Positions 49,223 through 57,272 of a stretch of DNA of 64,000 bases are shown in pieces. The stretch spans positions 117,003 through 181,002 of the forward strand of contig JBFXAQ010000013.1 in the NCBI GenBank assembly GCA_050184115.1, written 5' to 3'. The stretch is from JACKNG01 sp050184115. GTDB lineage: Bacteria > Pseudomonadota > Gammaproteobacteria > Ga0077536. The notes beneath the pieces were generated by a model. That model saw nothing but the letters and a program-made list of their open reading frames with translations. It searched no databases and was not told the origin of the DNA. Position numbers and translations under genes: made by a program. Every line of letters starts with the position of its first letter. The first letter of the stretch is position 1.

Positions 49223-50382
49223 CCAGCCACGCCATCGACGCGTTCGCGCGAACGCACGAACTCGAGCCCGCCATCGCCGAGACCATCGCGGGCATCCACG
49301 CCGCGCGCGCGAGCGGGCCCTACCACCTCGCGGGCGTCGACGAGGTCGCCGCGCGCCTCGTGCCGTTTCTCGCCGCGCAGGGGGTCCAGGCACCCGAAGT
49401 CAACGGCCTGCGGCGCATGGGCGGCGGCGCGTCCAAGGAGCAGTTCGTGTTCGAGCTTCGCGCCCAGGGCGAGCCGTCGCGGCGGTGCGTGCTGCGCATG
49501 GATCCGCTGGAGGCCGCGGTCATCACCAGCCGGCGCCGTGAGTTCGAGGCGCTGCGTTACGTGCAAGGCCACCTGCCGGTACCGCAAGCGCTGTGGGTGG
49601 ACGAGGACGGCAGCGCGCTCGGCCGTCCCGCGCTGGTGACGTCGTTCGTCGACGGGGTGACCAAGCCGCAGGCGATCGTCTCCAACGTTTCCGGCTTCGG
49701 CACGGTGCTCGGCGACAACCTGCGCCGCCGCTTGTCGGAACCTTTCATGCGGCACCTCGTCACCTTGCACGGCCTCGATATCCGCGCCCCGGAGCTCGCT
49801 TCGTTCGCCGTCCCGGATGCCTTTCCGGAGCAGGCCGCGCTGTGGCAGGTGAACTGGTGGACGACCGTGTGGCGGAACGACGCGCTGGCCGGCATCGCGC
49901 TGCTCGGGCTCGCCGAGCGCTGGATGCGCGAGAACCTGCCGGCGAGCGGCGAACTCGTGCTGGTGCATTCCGATTACCGCACCGGCAACTACCTCTTCGA
50001 CGAGGCCCGCGCCGAGATCACCGCCGTGCTCGACTGGGAGCTCGTGCACGTCGGCGACTACCACCAGGACCTCGCCTGGATCGGCATCACCAGCTGGAGT
50101 CCGCTCGTCGACGGTGTGCGTCTCGCCTCCGGCCTGATGACGACCACCGAGCTCTGCGAGCGCTACGCCGCCGCCACCGGCCGCACGGTCGACCGCGCGA
50201 CGCTGTTCTTCTACCAGGTGCTCGGCCTCTATCAGTGCGCCGTGATCTGCCTCGGCACCTCGCTGCGCGCCGCACACGAAGCGCACAACCACCAGGACGC
50301 CCTGTTGAGCTGGCTCGCCGCGGCAGGGTACGTCTTCCTCGATGACCTGCGCGCGCTGCTCGAGGAAGGGGAGGCCGCATGA
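49219..50382 (+). CDS. APH-fold phosphotransferase, module 2
   Basis: A 387-residue kinase, paralogous to module 1: MGGGASKEQFVF, catalytic VHSDYRTGNYLF (Ser for the usual Gly, catalytic Asp kept), LDWELVHVGDYHQDLAW. Translation starts at a GTG overlapping the previous stop (GTGA). Followed with an ATGA overlap by its own small partner gene. Two kinase/partner modules in a row imply two related but distinct hydroxyacyl-CoA substrates, or a heteromeric kinase. Confidence 0.88.
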   Translation: MTSHAIDAFARTHELEPAIAETIAGIHAARASGPYHLAGVDEVAARLVPFLAAQGVQAPEVNGLRRMGGGASKEQFVFELRAQGEPSRRCVLRMDPLEAAVITSRRREFEALRYVQGHLPVPQALWVDEDGSALGRPALVTSFVDGVTKPQAIVSNVSGFGTVLGDNLRRRLSEPFMRHLVTLHGLDIRAPELASFAVPDAFPEQAALWQVNWWTTVWRNDALAGIALLGLAERWMRENLPASGELVLVHSDYRTGNYLFDEARAEITAVLDWELVHVGDYHQDLAWIGITSWSPLVDGVRLASGLMTTTELCERYAAATGRTVDRATLFFYQVLGLYQCAVICLGTSLRAAHEAHNHQDALLSWLAAAGYVFLDDLRALLEEGEAA

Positions 50383-50876
50383 AACCTTCCATCGAACTGC
50401 GCCTGCGTACCATGATGCGCGCCATGAGCGAGGTCATCGTGCCGGCCATCGATGCGGACAACTCGCTCGCCCGCGAACAGGCGCAGCTGATGTTCGGGCA
50501 CCTCAACGCGCTGCTCCGGCACCACACGCTCGAACTACGCGTCGATGCGCACGAGGATGCTGCCGCGCGCGAACTCGCCCGCGCGCTGCTCGACGCCGGT
50601 GGCGGCGGTGCGCGGACCATGGCTGCCCGCGACGCACTCACTGCCGCGCTCGCCGGCGCCGACGCGGACGCGCTCGCCCACGCGCTCGAACGCCTGGTCA
50701 TCGCCGCCGGCGCCGACGGCGAGCCGGCGCTGCATGCCGCATCCGCGCGCCTGGTGCTCGACCACGCGCGCAGACAGAACCGCCTCGGACGCGCCTGGTT
50801 CAAGCCCATGGGTTTCGATGCCCGGCCGGACGAACTGCCCGATCCCGCCACCCTGCTCGAGGACGACGTACCGTGA
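50379..50876 (+). CDS. Small helical kinase-partner protein, module 2
   Basis: A 165-residue homologue of 48704-49222: SIELRLRTMMRAMSEVIVPAIDADNSLAREQAQLMFGHLNAL at the start, AWFKPMGFDARPDELPDPATLL at the end, Ala-rich helices between. ATGA overlap with the upstream kinase and GTGA overlap with the downstream CrtC-like gene tie the three together. No catalytic motif. Confidence 0.75.
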   Translation: MKPSIELRLRTMMRAMSEVIVPAIDADNSLAREQAQLMFGHLNALLRHHTLELRVDAHEDAAARELARALLDAGGGGARTMAARDALTAALAGADADALAHALERLVIAAGADGEPALHAASARLVLDHARRQNRLGRAWFKPMGFDARPDELPDPATLLEDDVP

Positions 50877-51838
50877 TCAAGGTCGAAGACGCCGATTTCC
50901 ACGTGCCGCCGACGGACGATTTCCGCTGGTGCGAGACCAACCCCTTCCTGTTCAACCTGCCGGAACACGGCATCGCCGGGGTCATCTATACCGTCACGCG
51001 CCCGCGGCTCGGAGTGTGCATGAGCGATGTCACCCTCTACGACCGCATCAGCCACCACTGGGACGCGCAGCTCTACATCGACAACCAGCAGCACCTGCCG
51101 TGCCCGCGGTCGCTGCTCGAGTACGAGCTGCCGAACGGGCTGTCGGTGCGCGCGATCAAGCCGCTCGAGCACTACGAGGCGCACTACGTCGGCATCGACG
51201 ACACACGCATCGATCTCGAGTTCCGCGCGCTCATGCCGCCCTACGACATGAACGACCCGAACATGGACCCGCTCGCCGCCGCCCGCCACGACGCCGGCTG
51301 GAACGAGGCTTTCGGCGGGCACTTCGAACAGACCGGGCGGGTCACCGGGGAGATGGTCGTGCGCGGCAAGCGCTACGCCATCGACTGCATCGACACCCTC
51401 GATCGCAGCTGGGGGCCGCGCGCCGAACGCGACAACGCCGCGGTGGTGTGGCTGCACGCGAGCTTCGGCGAACGCCTGACCGTCCACGCGCTGTTCGCCT
51501 TCGACCCGGCGCGCACGGCCGCCTTCGGCCCGCTGATCTCGGGTTACGTGCTCGAGGACGGTGCCGTGTACGGCCTCACCGCCATCGAGGGCCGCAGCGA
51601 ACGCGCCGGCCTGCTGCCGATGAGCACCTGGCTCAAGGCGACCGACGTGCGCGGCCGGACCTTCGCCATGACGGCGGCCGCCGTCAACGGCTCGCCGTGG
51701 GCGCCGTACCCGTCGCTGGTCTACGTGCAGAACCTGATGCGCTGGAACCTCGACGGCGAAATCGGCTACGGCGTGCAGCAGGATGTCATGAGCCGCGCCT
51801 ACATCACGCGGCACCGCGACGCCTTGCGCCACGTCTGA
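50873..51838 (+). CDS. DUF7064/DUF7065-type (CrtC-like) protein, copy 2
   Basis: A 321-residue homologue of 46535-47539. Shared blocks: L(C/S)PRSLLEYELPNGLSVR..., HYEAHYVGIDDTRIDLEFRALMPPYDMNDPNMDPLA, GGHFEQTGRVTGEMVVRGKRYAIDCIDTLDRSWGPR. The N-terminus FRWCETNPFLFNLPEHGIAGVIY differs from copy 1. It starts at a GTG whose last bases form the upstream stop (GTGA). The repeated arrangement CrtC-like plus kinase plus partner suggests the three act in one reaction sequence. Confidence 0.75.
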   Translation: MIKVEDADFHVPPTDDFRWCETNPFLFNLPEHGIAGVIYTVTRPRLGVCMSDVTLYDRISHHWDAQLYIDNQQHLPCPRSLLEYELPNGLSVRAIKPLEHYEAHYVGIDDTRIDLEFRALMPPYDMNDPNMDPLAAARHDAGWNEAFGGHFEQTGRVTGEMVVRGKRYAIDCIDTLDRSWGPRAERDNAAVVWLHASFGERLTVHALFAFDPARTAAFGPLISGYVLEDGAVYGLTAIEGRSERAGLLPMSTWLKATDVRGRTFAMTAAAVNGSPWAPYPSLVYVQNLMRWNLDGEIGYGVQQDVMSRAYITRHRDALRHV

Positions 51839-51894
51839 GCCGGCGCTGTCGACGTTCCCACGAATTCCTGTTTCGCAATCCCGAGGTCATCGTC

Positions 51895-52671
51895 ATGTCC
51901 TATACCGAACCGATGCGGCTGGACGGCCGCGTCATCCTCGTCACCGGCGCCGCCCAGGGCATCGGCCGCGGCGTCGCCGAACAGGCCGCGGCACTCGGCG
52001 CGCGCCTGGTCCTGCTGGATCTCAACGGCGACGGCCTGCAGGACACCGCCGCCGCGCTCGGCGGCGAGGTCGACATCCACGTCGGTTCGGTCGCCGACCC
52101 CGGTTTCGTGCAGCAGGTGGTCGAGCGCACCGTCGAGAAACACGGCGACATCAACGGCCTGTTCAACAACGCCGGCATCATCCGCACCGCCATGATCCAC
52201 AAGATGTCGCTGGCCGACTGGCAGGCCGTCATCGACGTCAACCTGACAGGGGTCTTCAACTGCCTGCAGGCGGTCGGGCGCCACATGATCGAACGCGCCG
52301 AAGGTGGCAGCGAGGTACCGCGGCGCATCGTCAACGTCTCGTCCATCGCCGGGCGGCGCGGCACCATCGGCCAGATCAACTACGGCGCGGCGAAATCCGG
52401 CGTGCTCGGCATCACCATGAGCGCGGCCCGCGAGTGGGCGCGCTACGGCATCTGCGTCAACAGCGTGTGCTTCGGCGCGGTCGAGACGCCGATGACCGAG
52501 GTCATCCGCAGCCCGAAGTTCATCGATCGCACGCTGGCCCAGATCCCGATGGGGCGGATCGCGCGGCCCGAGGAGGTGGCGACGCCGTGCTGCTTCCTGC
52601 TCTCCGACGCGGCCAGCTACATCACCGGGCAGCACCTCACGGTCGATGGCGGATCGCACATCGGCTTCTGA
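51895..52671 (+). CDS. SDR-family oxidoreductase
   Basis: A 258-residue classical SDR: TGAAQGIGRG loop, NNAG, NVSSIAGRRGTIGQINYGAAKSG with Ser, Tyr and Lys of the active site, and ITGQHLTVDGGSHIGF. Probably oxidises a secondary alcohol in the pathway of the surrounding operon, analogous to the LvaD-type SDR in the lva operon. Start ATG 51895, 56 nt after the CrtC-like stop. Confidence 0.9.
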   Translation: MSYTEPMRLDGRVILVTGAAQGIGRGVAEQAAALGARLVLLDLNGDGLQDTAAALGGEVDIHVGSVADPGFVQQVVERTVEKHGDINGLFNNAGIIRTAMIHKMSLADWQAVIDVNLTGVFNCLQAVGRHMIERAEGGSEVPRRIVNVSSIAGRRGTIGQINYGAAKSGVLGITMSAAREWARYGICVNSVCFGAVETPMTEVIRSPKFIDRTLAQIPMGRIARPEEVATPCCFLLSDAASYITGQHLTVDGGSHIGF

Positions 52672-52718
52672 GCGCGTTGCGTTCAATCCTGTCGAACACT
52701 GAAGCGGGGAGAGTCACG

Positions 52719-53081
52719 ATGGAAAGCATGCGTCAGAACACCTACCTGGCCCTGGCAATCGCGGGTCTGTTGCTCGCCTGGTACCACGGCGTGCAATGGA
52801 CCGTGGCGTGGCTGGATGGCGGCGGCAACCTGCTGAACCAGGTGGCCTTCTTCCGCGACTTCTTCGGTGATGCCTACAACGCGAACCACGCCGCGTCGTT
52901 CATCACCGTCGACCTGGTCGGTTCCTGGTTCGCCTTCCTCGTGTTCGTGCTGCCGGAGGCGAAACGGCTCGGCATGCGCTTCGGTTGGGGTTACTTCGTC
53001 GCCGCCTGCACGCTCGGCAACTGCTTCGCCTTTCCCTTGTTCCTGTTCAGCCGCGAACGCGCGCTCGCACGGCGGGGGTAG
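52719..53081 (+). CDS. Small membrane protein, DUF2834-like
   Basis: A 120-residue protein with three to four hydrophobic segments. The pattern AWYHGVQWTVAWLDGGGNLLNQVAFFRDFFGDAYNANHAASFITVDLVGSWFAFLVFVLPEAKRLGMRFGWGYFVAACTLGNCFAFPLFLFSRER resembles DUF2834 proteins. GGGGAGAG lies before the ATG at 52719. Last gene of the long plus-strand operon; it converges on a TetR gene 13 nt away. Function unknown. Confidence 0.75.
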   Translation: MESMRQNTYLALAIAGLLLAWYHGVQWTVAWLDGGGNLLNQVAFFRDFFGDAYNANHAASFITVDLVGSWFAFLVFVLPEAKRLGMRFGWGYFVAACTLGNCFAFPLFLFSRERALARRG

Positions 53082-53094
53082 GCGGGCCGGCGAG

Positions 53095-53763
53095 TCAGCC
53101 GACGGACGCTGGCGGCTGGCCGCCGCGTTCGAGGTAGCCGTGCACGAGCGAATGGACCGTGTGCGCGATCTGGGCGCGCGAAGCGCCCGAGAAACTCATC
53201 TGCGCGACCATGTGGGCGAGGCTGACGACCACGCGCGCGGCGTCGTCGAGGTCGATGTCGGGGCGTACCTGGCCTGCCGCGACGCCGCGTTCGGCGATCG
53301 AACGGATGCCCGCGAGCGCTGCGCGGTGGAAGCGCAGGTAGCCATCCCACAGTGCGCCGCGCACCGCGACGCTCCATTCGAGCCAGACGCGGACGTGGTC
53401 GGGATGGGTCTCGATGGCATCGCAGAACACCATCAGCACGGTTTCGATGACCTGCGGCGCGGGGCGCGTCACGTCCTCGCTGGCGGCGAGGAGATCGTCG
53501 AGCAGGAAGCGTGCGACTTCCTCGACGATCGCGAGCGCGAGCGCTTCGCGGGTGGGGAAGTAATGGAAGACGGTCGACACCGCGACCCCGGCGGCACGGG
53601 CGACGTCGCTGTGGCGCGCGCGTTCTATGCCGAGCGCGGCACTTGCGGTGAGGGCGTGGGCGAGGATCTGGCGGCGCCGGTCGTCCGGCGTCATGCGCGC
53701 CGCCCGCCGCGGCTGGCGGGCCTCGGCAGGCCGCGGCGCGGTGGGGTCAGCAGTACCGCTCAC
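53095..53763 (-). CDS. TetR-family regulator
   Basis: A 222-residue TetR protein: RRRQILAHALTASAALGIERARHSDVARAAGVAVSTVFHYFPTREALALAIVEEV. The annotated GTG start gives a 23-residue Arg/Pro-rich extension; an internal ATG at 53694 (MTPDDRRRQ) is an alternative, and neither has a good ribosome-binding site. It is divergent from the membrane-protein/COX3/COX4 unit and has an inverted repeat upstream, so it probably controls those genes. Confidence 0.88.
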   Translation of the reverse strand: MSGTADPTAPRPAEARQPRRAARMTPDDRRRQILAHALTASAALGIERARHSDVARAAGVAVSTVFHYFPTREALALAIVEEVARFLLDDLLAASEDVTRPAPQVIETVLMVFCDAIETHPDHVRVWLEWSVAVRGALWDGYLRFHRAALAGIRSIAERGVAAGQVRPDIDLDDAARVVVSLAHMVAQMSFSGASRAQIAHTVHSLVHGYLERGGQPPASVG

Positions 53764-53805
53764 GGCTCGCCCCGGTGCACGGACATCGCATCGTTTCGAT
53801 AGAAA

Positions 53806-53827
53806 AATCTCTATATATCATGAGATT
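53806..53827. promoter_or_regulatory. Inverted repeat, probable TetR operator
   Basis: AATCTC (53806-53811) and GAGATT (53822-53827) with a 10-bp AT-rich centre, in the divergent spacer between the TetR gene and the membrane-protein gene. AT-rich patch in a GC-rich region, fitting a promoter/operator. Confidence 0.6.
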
Positions 53828-53955
53828 GACATTTTATTGACTGTTTTTTCAATTGCCGCTAGATTGGCCGTGCGTGTCCTTATCGTACGCCGGCTAACCA
53901 TTGCCGGCGCTGCGGCGGACGCCGCCGCCGGATCATCCATCAGGGGAGCATCACC

Positions 53956-54720
53956 ATGGAAAGACTCAAGTACCTGCGGGCCTGTGCTGCAACCGGCCCG
54001 GTTTTCCTGTTCGTGTTCATCGTCTTCTGGGGCCTGTTCTGCAACAACATTCCGCCGATCGCGGCCGATACGTCGGCGGCACTCGTGGCGGATTTCTTCC
54101 GCGACAGCGCCAACATGGTCCGCCTCGGCATGACCATGGCGATGAGCTTCGTGGTCTTCTATTTCATCTGGGGCCTCGCCATCGCCAAGGTCATCGAGTA
54201 CGGCGTCGAGGGCGAGAACAACGTCATGTCGACGCTCGCGTTGTGGGGCGCGGGCCTGACGGTGGTGCCGATCCTGGTCTCCTGCTCGTTCTGGCTGACC
54301 GGATCCTATCGCCCCGAGGCGCTCGACGACTCGGTGCTGCAGATGCTCTACGACATGGCGTGGCTCCTGATCGACCTCGGTTACATGGTGACGACGGTGC
54401 AGATGTGCGCCATCGGCGTCGGCTTCCTCAGCGACAAGCGCGAGACGCCCCTGGTGCCGAAATGGTTCGCCTGGTACGGCATCTGGGTCGGCTTCAGCTT
54501 CATCGCCGAAGTCTTCATGCCGTTCTTCACCAGCGGCATCTTCGCCCGCCACGGCGTGCTGAACTTCTGGATCGAATTCTTCCTGTGGTTCTTCTGGATC
54601 GTCGGCATGACCTACTACACGCTCGGTGCGATCAGCCGCCTCGAAGCCGAGGCGCGTGGTGAAACCGTGCCGGCCAGGCGTCGCGACGCGGTCGGTGCGG
54701 TGGCCGGCGCTTCGGCCTGA
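53956..54720 (+). CDS. Polytopic membrane protein of unknown function
   Basis: A 254-residue membrane protein with about six or seven hydrophobic segments (for example PVFLFVFIVFWGLFCNNIPP, MTMAMSFVVFYFIWGLAIAKVIEYG, FWIEFFLWFFWIVGMTYYTLG). I do not recognise the family. AGGGGAGC precedes the ATG. It heads a unit with a COX3-like and a COX4-like gene and is divergent from a TetR gene. Membrane transport or an electron-transfer accessory role are both possible. Confidence 0.8.
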   Translation: MERLKYLRACAATGPVFLFVFIVFWGLFCNNIPPIAADTSAALVADFFRDSANMVRLGMTMAMSFVVFYFIWGLAIAKVIEYGVEGENNVMSTLALWGAGLTVVPILVSCSFWLTGSYRPEALDDSVLQMLYDMAWLLIDLGYMVTTVQMCAIGVGFLSDKRETPLVPKWFAWYGIWVGFSFIAEVFMPFFTSGIFARHGVLNFWIEFFLWFFWIVGMTYYTLGAISRLEAEARGETVPARRRDAVGAVAGASA

Positions 54721-55318
54721 CGCCCTGGCCACGTCGACTCCGGCATCCGTCGCCGCGCGGCCCAGGGCCGCCGGCGACGAAGGCGTGTGGTTCTTCATCA
54801 CCGCGGACATCTCCCTGTTCGCGGTGCTGTTCGCCGCCTTCATGACCTACCGCACCGGCGCGCCGGAACTGTTCGAGCAGTCGCGACAGGCGCTCAACCC
54901 GACGCTCGGCACGCTGAATACCCTGATCCTGCTGACGAGTTCCTGGCTGGTGGCGCTGGCCGTCGAGGCGGCGCGCTCGGCCGATCGCGCCCGCGTGGTA
55001 CGCCTGCTCGGCGCCGGCATGCTGGTCGGCAGCGGTTTCGCCGTCACCAAGGCGGTGGAATACGCGGCCAAGATCGAAGCCGGGCTGACCATGGTCCACG
55101 ATGATTTCTTCATGTTCTACTGGACCCTGACCGGCCTGCACTTCGTGCATTTCCTGCTCGGCATGGTCGTTCTCGGCGTCTGCCTCCACAAGGCGCGACG
55201 CGACGCGCTCGATGCACGCTACGTGGTGTGGATCGAATCGAGCGGCTGTTACTGGCACATGGTGGACCTGCTCTGGATCATGATCTTCCCCATGATCTAC
55301 CTGCTGCGCGCGGCATGA
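54695..55318 (+). CDS. Cytochrome c oxidase subunit III-like (NorE-like) protein
   Basis: About 207 residues with five membrane segments in the heme-copper oxidase subunit III pattern: GDEGVWFFITADISLFAVLFAAFMTYR, LNTLILLTSSWLVALAVEAAR, FYWTLTGLHFVHFLLGMVVLG, ESSGCYWHMVDLLWIMIFPMIYLL. It has the five-helix NorE-like form. The start is uncertain: a GTG at 54695 overlaps the preceding gene by 26 nt; other starts upstream would overlap more. No oxidase subunit I is in the window. Confidence 0.82.
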   Translation: MRWPALRPDALATSTPASVAARPRAAGDEGVWFFITADISLFAVLFAAFMTYRTGAPELFEQSRQALNPTLGTLNTLILLTSSWLVALAVEAARSADRARVVRLLGAGMLVGSGFAVTKAVEYAAKIEAGLTMVHDDFFMFYWTLTGLHFVHFLLGMVVLGVCLHKARRDALDARYVVWIESSGCYWHMVDLLWIMIFPMIYLLRAA

Positions 55319-55587
55319 GCGGATTGCTGCGCCAGCCCGTGACCGTCGTGTGGGCGCTGCTCGTCGCGGCGACGCTTACCGTCTATACCCTGGCGGAGTC
55401 GGCCGCCGGCGGGCGTTTTGCGACGGTCGCGATCGTGCTCATCGCGGCGTTCAAGATTCGCCTGGTGTTCCAGTGGTTCATGGAGTTGCGCTCGGGCGCG
55501 ATGCCGTGGCGCCTGGTCGCCGATTGCTGGATCGGCGTCGTGACACTGATAATCGCCGGCGGTGTGCTGCTGGCACCTGGAACCTGA
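55315..55587 (+). CDS. Cytochrome c oxidase subunit IV-like (NorF-like) protein
   Basis: A 90-residue membrane protein with three hydrophobic segments: VTVVWALLVAATLTVYTLAE, FATVAIVLIAAFKIRLVFQWFMELR, WIGVVTLIIAGGVLLAPGT. The KIRLVFQWFMELR motif is characteristic of prokaryotic COX4/NorF-like proteins. ATGA overlap with the COX3-like gene. As with that gene, no oxidase core is nearby; such orphan pairs may assist another oxidase or oxygenase. Confidence 0.83.
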   Translation: MSGLLRQPVTVVWALLVAATLTVYTLAESAAGGRFATVAIVLIAAFKIRLVFQWFMELRSGAMPWRLVADCWIGVVTLIIAGGVLLAPGT

Positions 55588-55738
55588 ACGGGGTCCACGG
55601 ATACCGCGGCGCAGGCGCGGAGAGGGCGCGACCGGCAGCAACGATCCTGGTTCACGGCGCGATGGCCGGGAGGACATCGACGCCGGGGTGCGGTGCAGGC
55701 CTGCGCCACCGCACAAGTCGTCTCAGGGAGAACTTCCA

Positions 55739-56653
55739 ATGCACGCATGCTCACAGGCGCGCCCGGTGGTCAGCGCCCTGGTGGCGGGCGTCGTCGCGCT
55801 GGTAGCCGGCATATCCGCCGACGCCGCGGAAGGCGGCCTGTCGAACTTTCCGTACGGCGCACAGACCACCTACGCCGCCTTCGTGCCGGCACCCGGCACC
55901 AATGCCTTCTACGGCTATTCGCTCTTCGTCGATGCCGGCGTGCGCGATGGGGACGGCGACAAGGTCGACGGTGTGCACGTCGAGGTGCTGGCCTTCGCCC
56001 CACGCTTCCTGCACACCTGGGAGTCGACGCTGTTCGGCTGGAAGATCACCAGCGGCGGCCTGGCCGAGATTCTCCATGCGAGTGTGAAAGTGCCCGGCGC
56101 GGAAGACCAGGACCTCGGGCCGACGCTCATCGGCCTCGAACCGCTCAACCTCAGCCGGACGTTCGGCGACTGGACCGTCTTCCAGGGTGCCCTGGTCTAC
56201 ATCCCGCTCGGCAACTATCGACCCGACAAGCTCGCCAACAGCAACGTCAATTACCGGTCGTATACCTACCAGGCGTCGGTCACCTGGCTGCCCAGTCCGC
56301 GCTTCGAGGCGTCGCTGAACGGCGCGGTCGAGTTCAAGGACGAGAACAAGAAGACCGACTATCACTCCGGTACCCAGGCCAGCATCACCTTCGGGACCGG
56401 TTACAAACCCTTTGCCGACTCGCGCTGGGACGTCGGCGTCAGCGGCTACTACACCGACGGCCTGACCGACGACGAGCAGAACGGCCGCGGCGTGGCGGGC
56501 GGTGGCCGCACGCGCAAGTTCGCCATCGGGCCCAAGCTGGTGTACTGGCTCAGCCCGGCCGCCGCCATCGTCGCGCAATGGCACCACGAACTCCTCGGCG
56601 AGAACGGTACGCGTGGCGACCTGTTCTGGCTGGAGTGCGCGCTGCCGTTCTGA
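55739..56653 (+). CDS. Outer-membrane protein of the MetA-phenol-degradation/SphA transporter family
   Basis: A 304-residue exported beta-barrel. Signal peptide at about 1-30 (ending ISADAAEG), then the PF13557 pattern: GGLSNFPYGAQTTYAAFVPAPGTNAFYGYSLF, VHVEVLAFAPRFLHTWE, YIPLGNY, TGYKPFADSRWDVGVSGYYTDGLTDDEQNG, IGPKLVYWL, and a terminal aromatic Phe. Such proteins are thought to let hydrophobic substrates across the outer membrane and occur in aromatic, alkane and terpenoid degradation loci. CAGGGAG precedes the ATG. Confidence 0.9.
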   Translation: MHACSQARPVVSALVAGVVALVAGISADAAEGGLSNFPYGAQTTYAAFVPAPGTNAFYGYSLFVDAGVRDGDGDKVDGVHVEVLAFAPRFLHTWESTLFGWKITSGGLAEILHASVKVPGAEDQDLGPTLIGLEPLNLSRTFGDWTVFQGALVYIPLGNYRPDKLANSNVNYRSYTYQASVTWLPSPRFEASLNGAVEFKDENKKTDYHSGTQASITFGTGYKPFADSRWDVGVSGYYTDGLTDDEQNGRGVAGGGRTRKFAIGPKLVYWLSPAAAIVAQWHHELLGENGTRGDLFWLECALPF

Positions 56654-56731
56654 ATTCGGGATGCTTCTCTTCACCACCCGCTGGGCGCATTGCGCAAGGC
56701 CTTCTGCGTGGTTTCGCGCGCGGTTCGGACG

Positions 56732-57271
56732 CTAGGACGGTCTGGCGTCCGGCCCGAGTAGCGTCGCAATCGCCGGCAAGGCGTTGGGCTCCGCTTCCCA
56801 ACCCTGCGGCAACAACCAGGCCCGTTCGCGGGTGAGTTGTTCGCGCTGGTGCGCGAGCACCAACGCGCCCAGGGCTTCGCGCTGCGTGGCGTCCGCCAGG
56901 CCATGGAGGGCCGTGATCATCGCACCGCTGCACTCGCGCAATGCGCGGACGGCGCGCTGCAGGTCGTGCGGCGCGGAGCGCGCACCATCGAGCACGCCGC
57001 GCGCATCCACGGCCGCCGCCGCGAGGTGTTCGGATGCGAGATCTTCGGGCGCCATCGCGAGCAGGCCCTCGGCGAACACGAGCGCGCGTTCGAGCTCGTC
57101 GCGGTCGAAGGCGTACTCGAGCGGCAGCCGTTCGGTGAGCAGGGAAAGCAGGCCGATCACGATCTGCAGCTGTTCCTGCGCGGGACCGTTCGCGGCATCC
57201 ACGGCCGGCAGGACCACCTTCGTCAGTGAATTGATCGCGGCATGCAGCGCGAGGTCGGTACGCAGTTGCAT
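56732..57271 (-). CDS. Small helical kinase-partner protein, module 3
   Basis: A 179-residue homologue of 48704-49222 and 50379-50876: LRTDLALHAAINSLTKVVLPAVDAANGPAQEQLQIVIGLLSLL at the start and AWLLPQGWEAEPNALPAIATLL at the end. It starts 1 nt after the stop of an APH-fold kinase, so the two are coupled as in modules 1 and 2. It is last in a three-gene minus-strand unit. Confidence 0.78.
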   Translation of the reverse strand: MQLRTDLALHAAINSLTKVVLPAVDAANGPAQEQLQIVIGLLSLLTERLPLEYAFDRDELERALVFAEGLLAMAPEDLASEHLAAAAVDARGVLDGARSAPHDLQRAVRALRECSGAMITALHGLADATQREALGALVLAHQREQLTRERAWLLPQGWEAEPNALPAIATLLGPDARPS

Positions 57272-57272
57272 C

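Noticed and set aside
47550..50382. Aminoglycoside-resistance genes
   Set aside because: The kinases share only the APH fold; their coupling to partner genes and setting among acyl-CoA enzymes point to catabolism.
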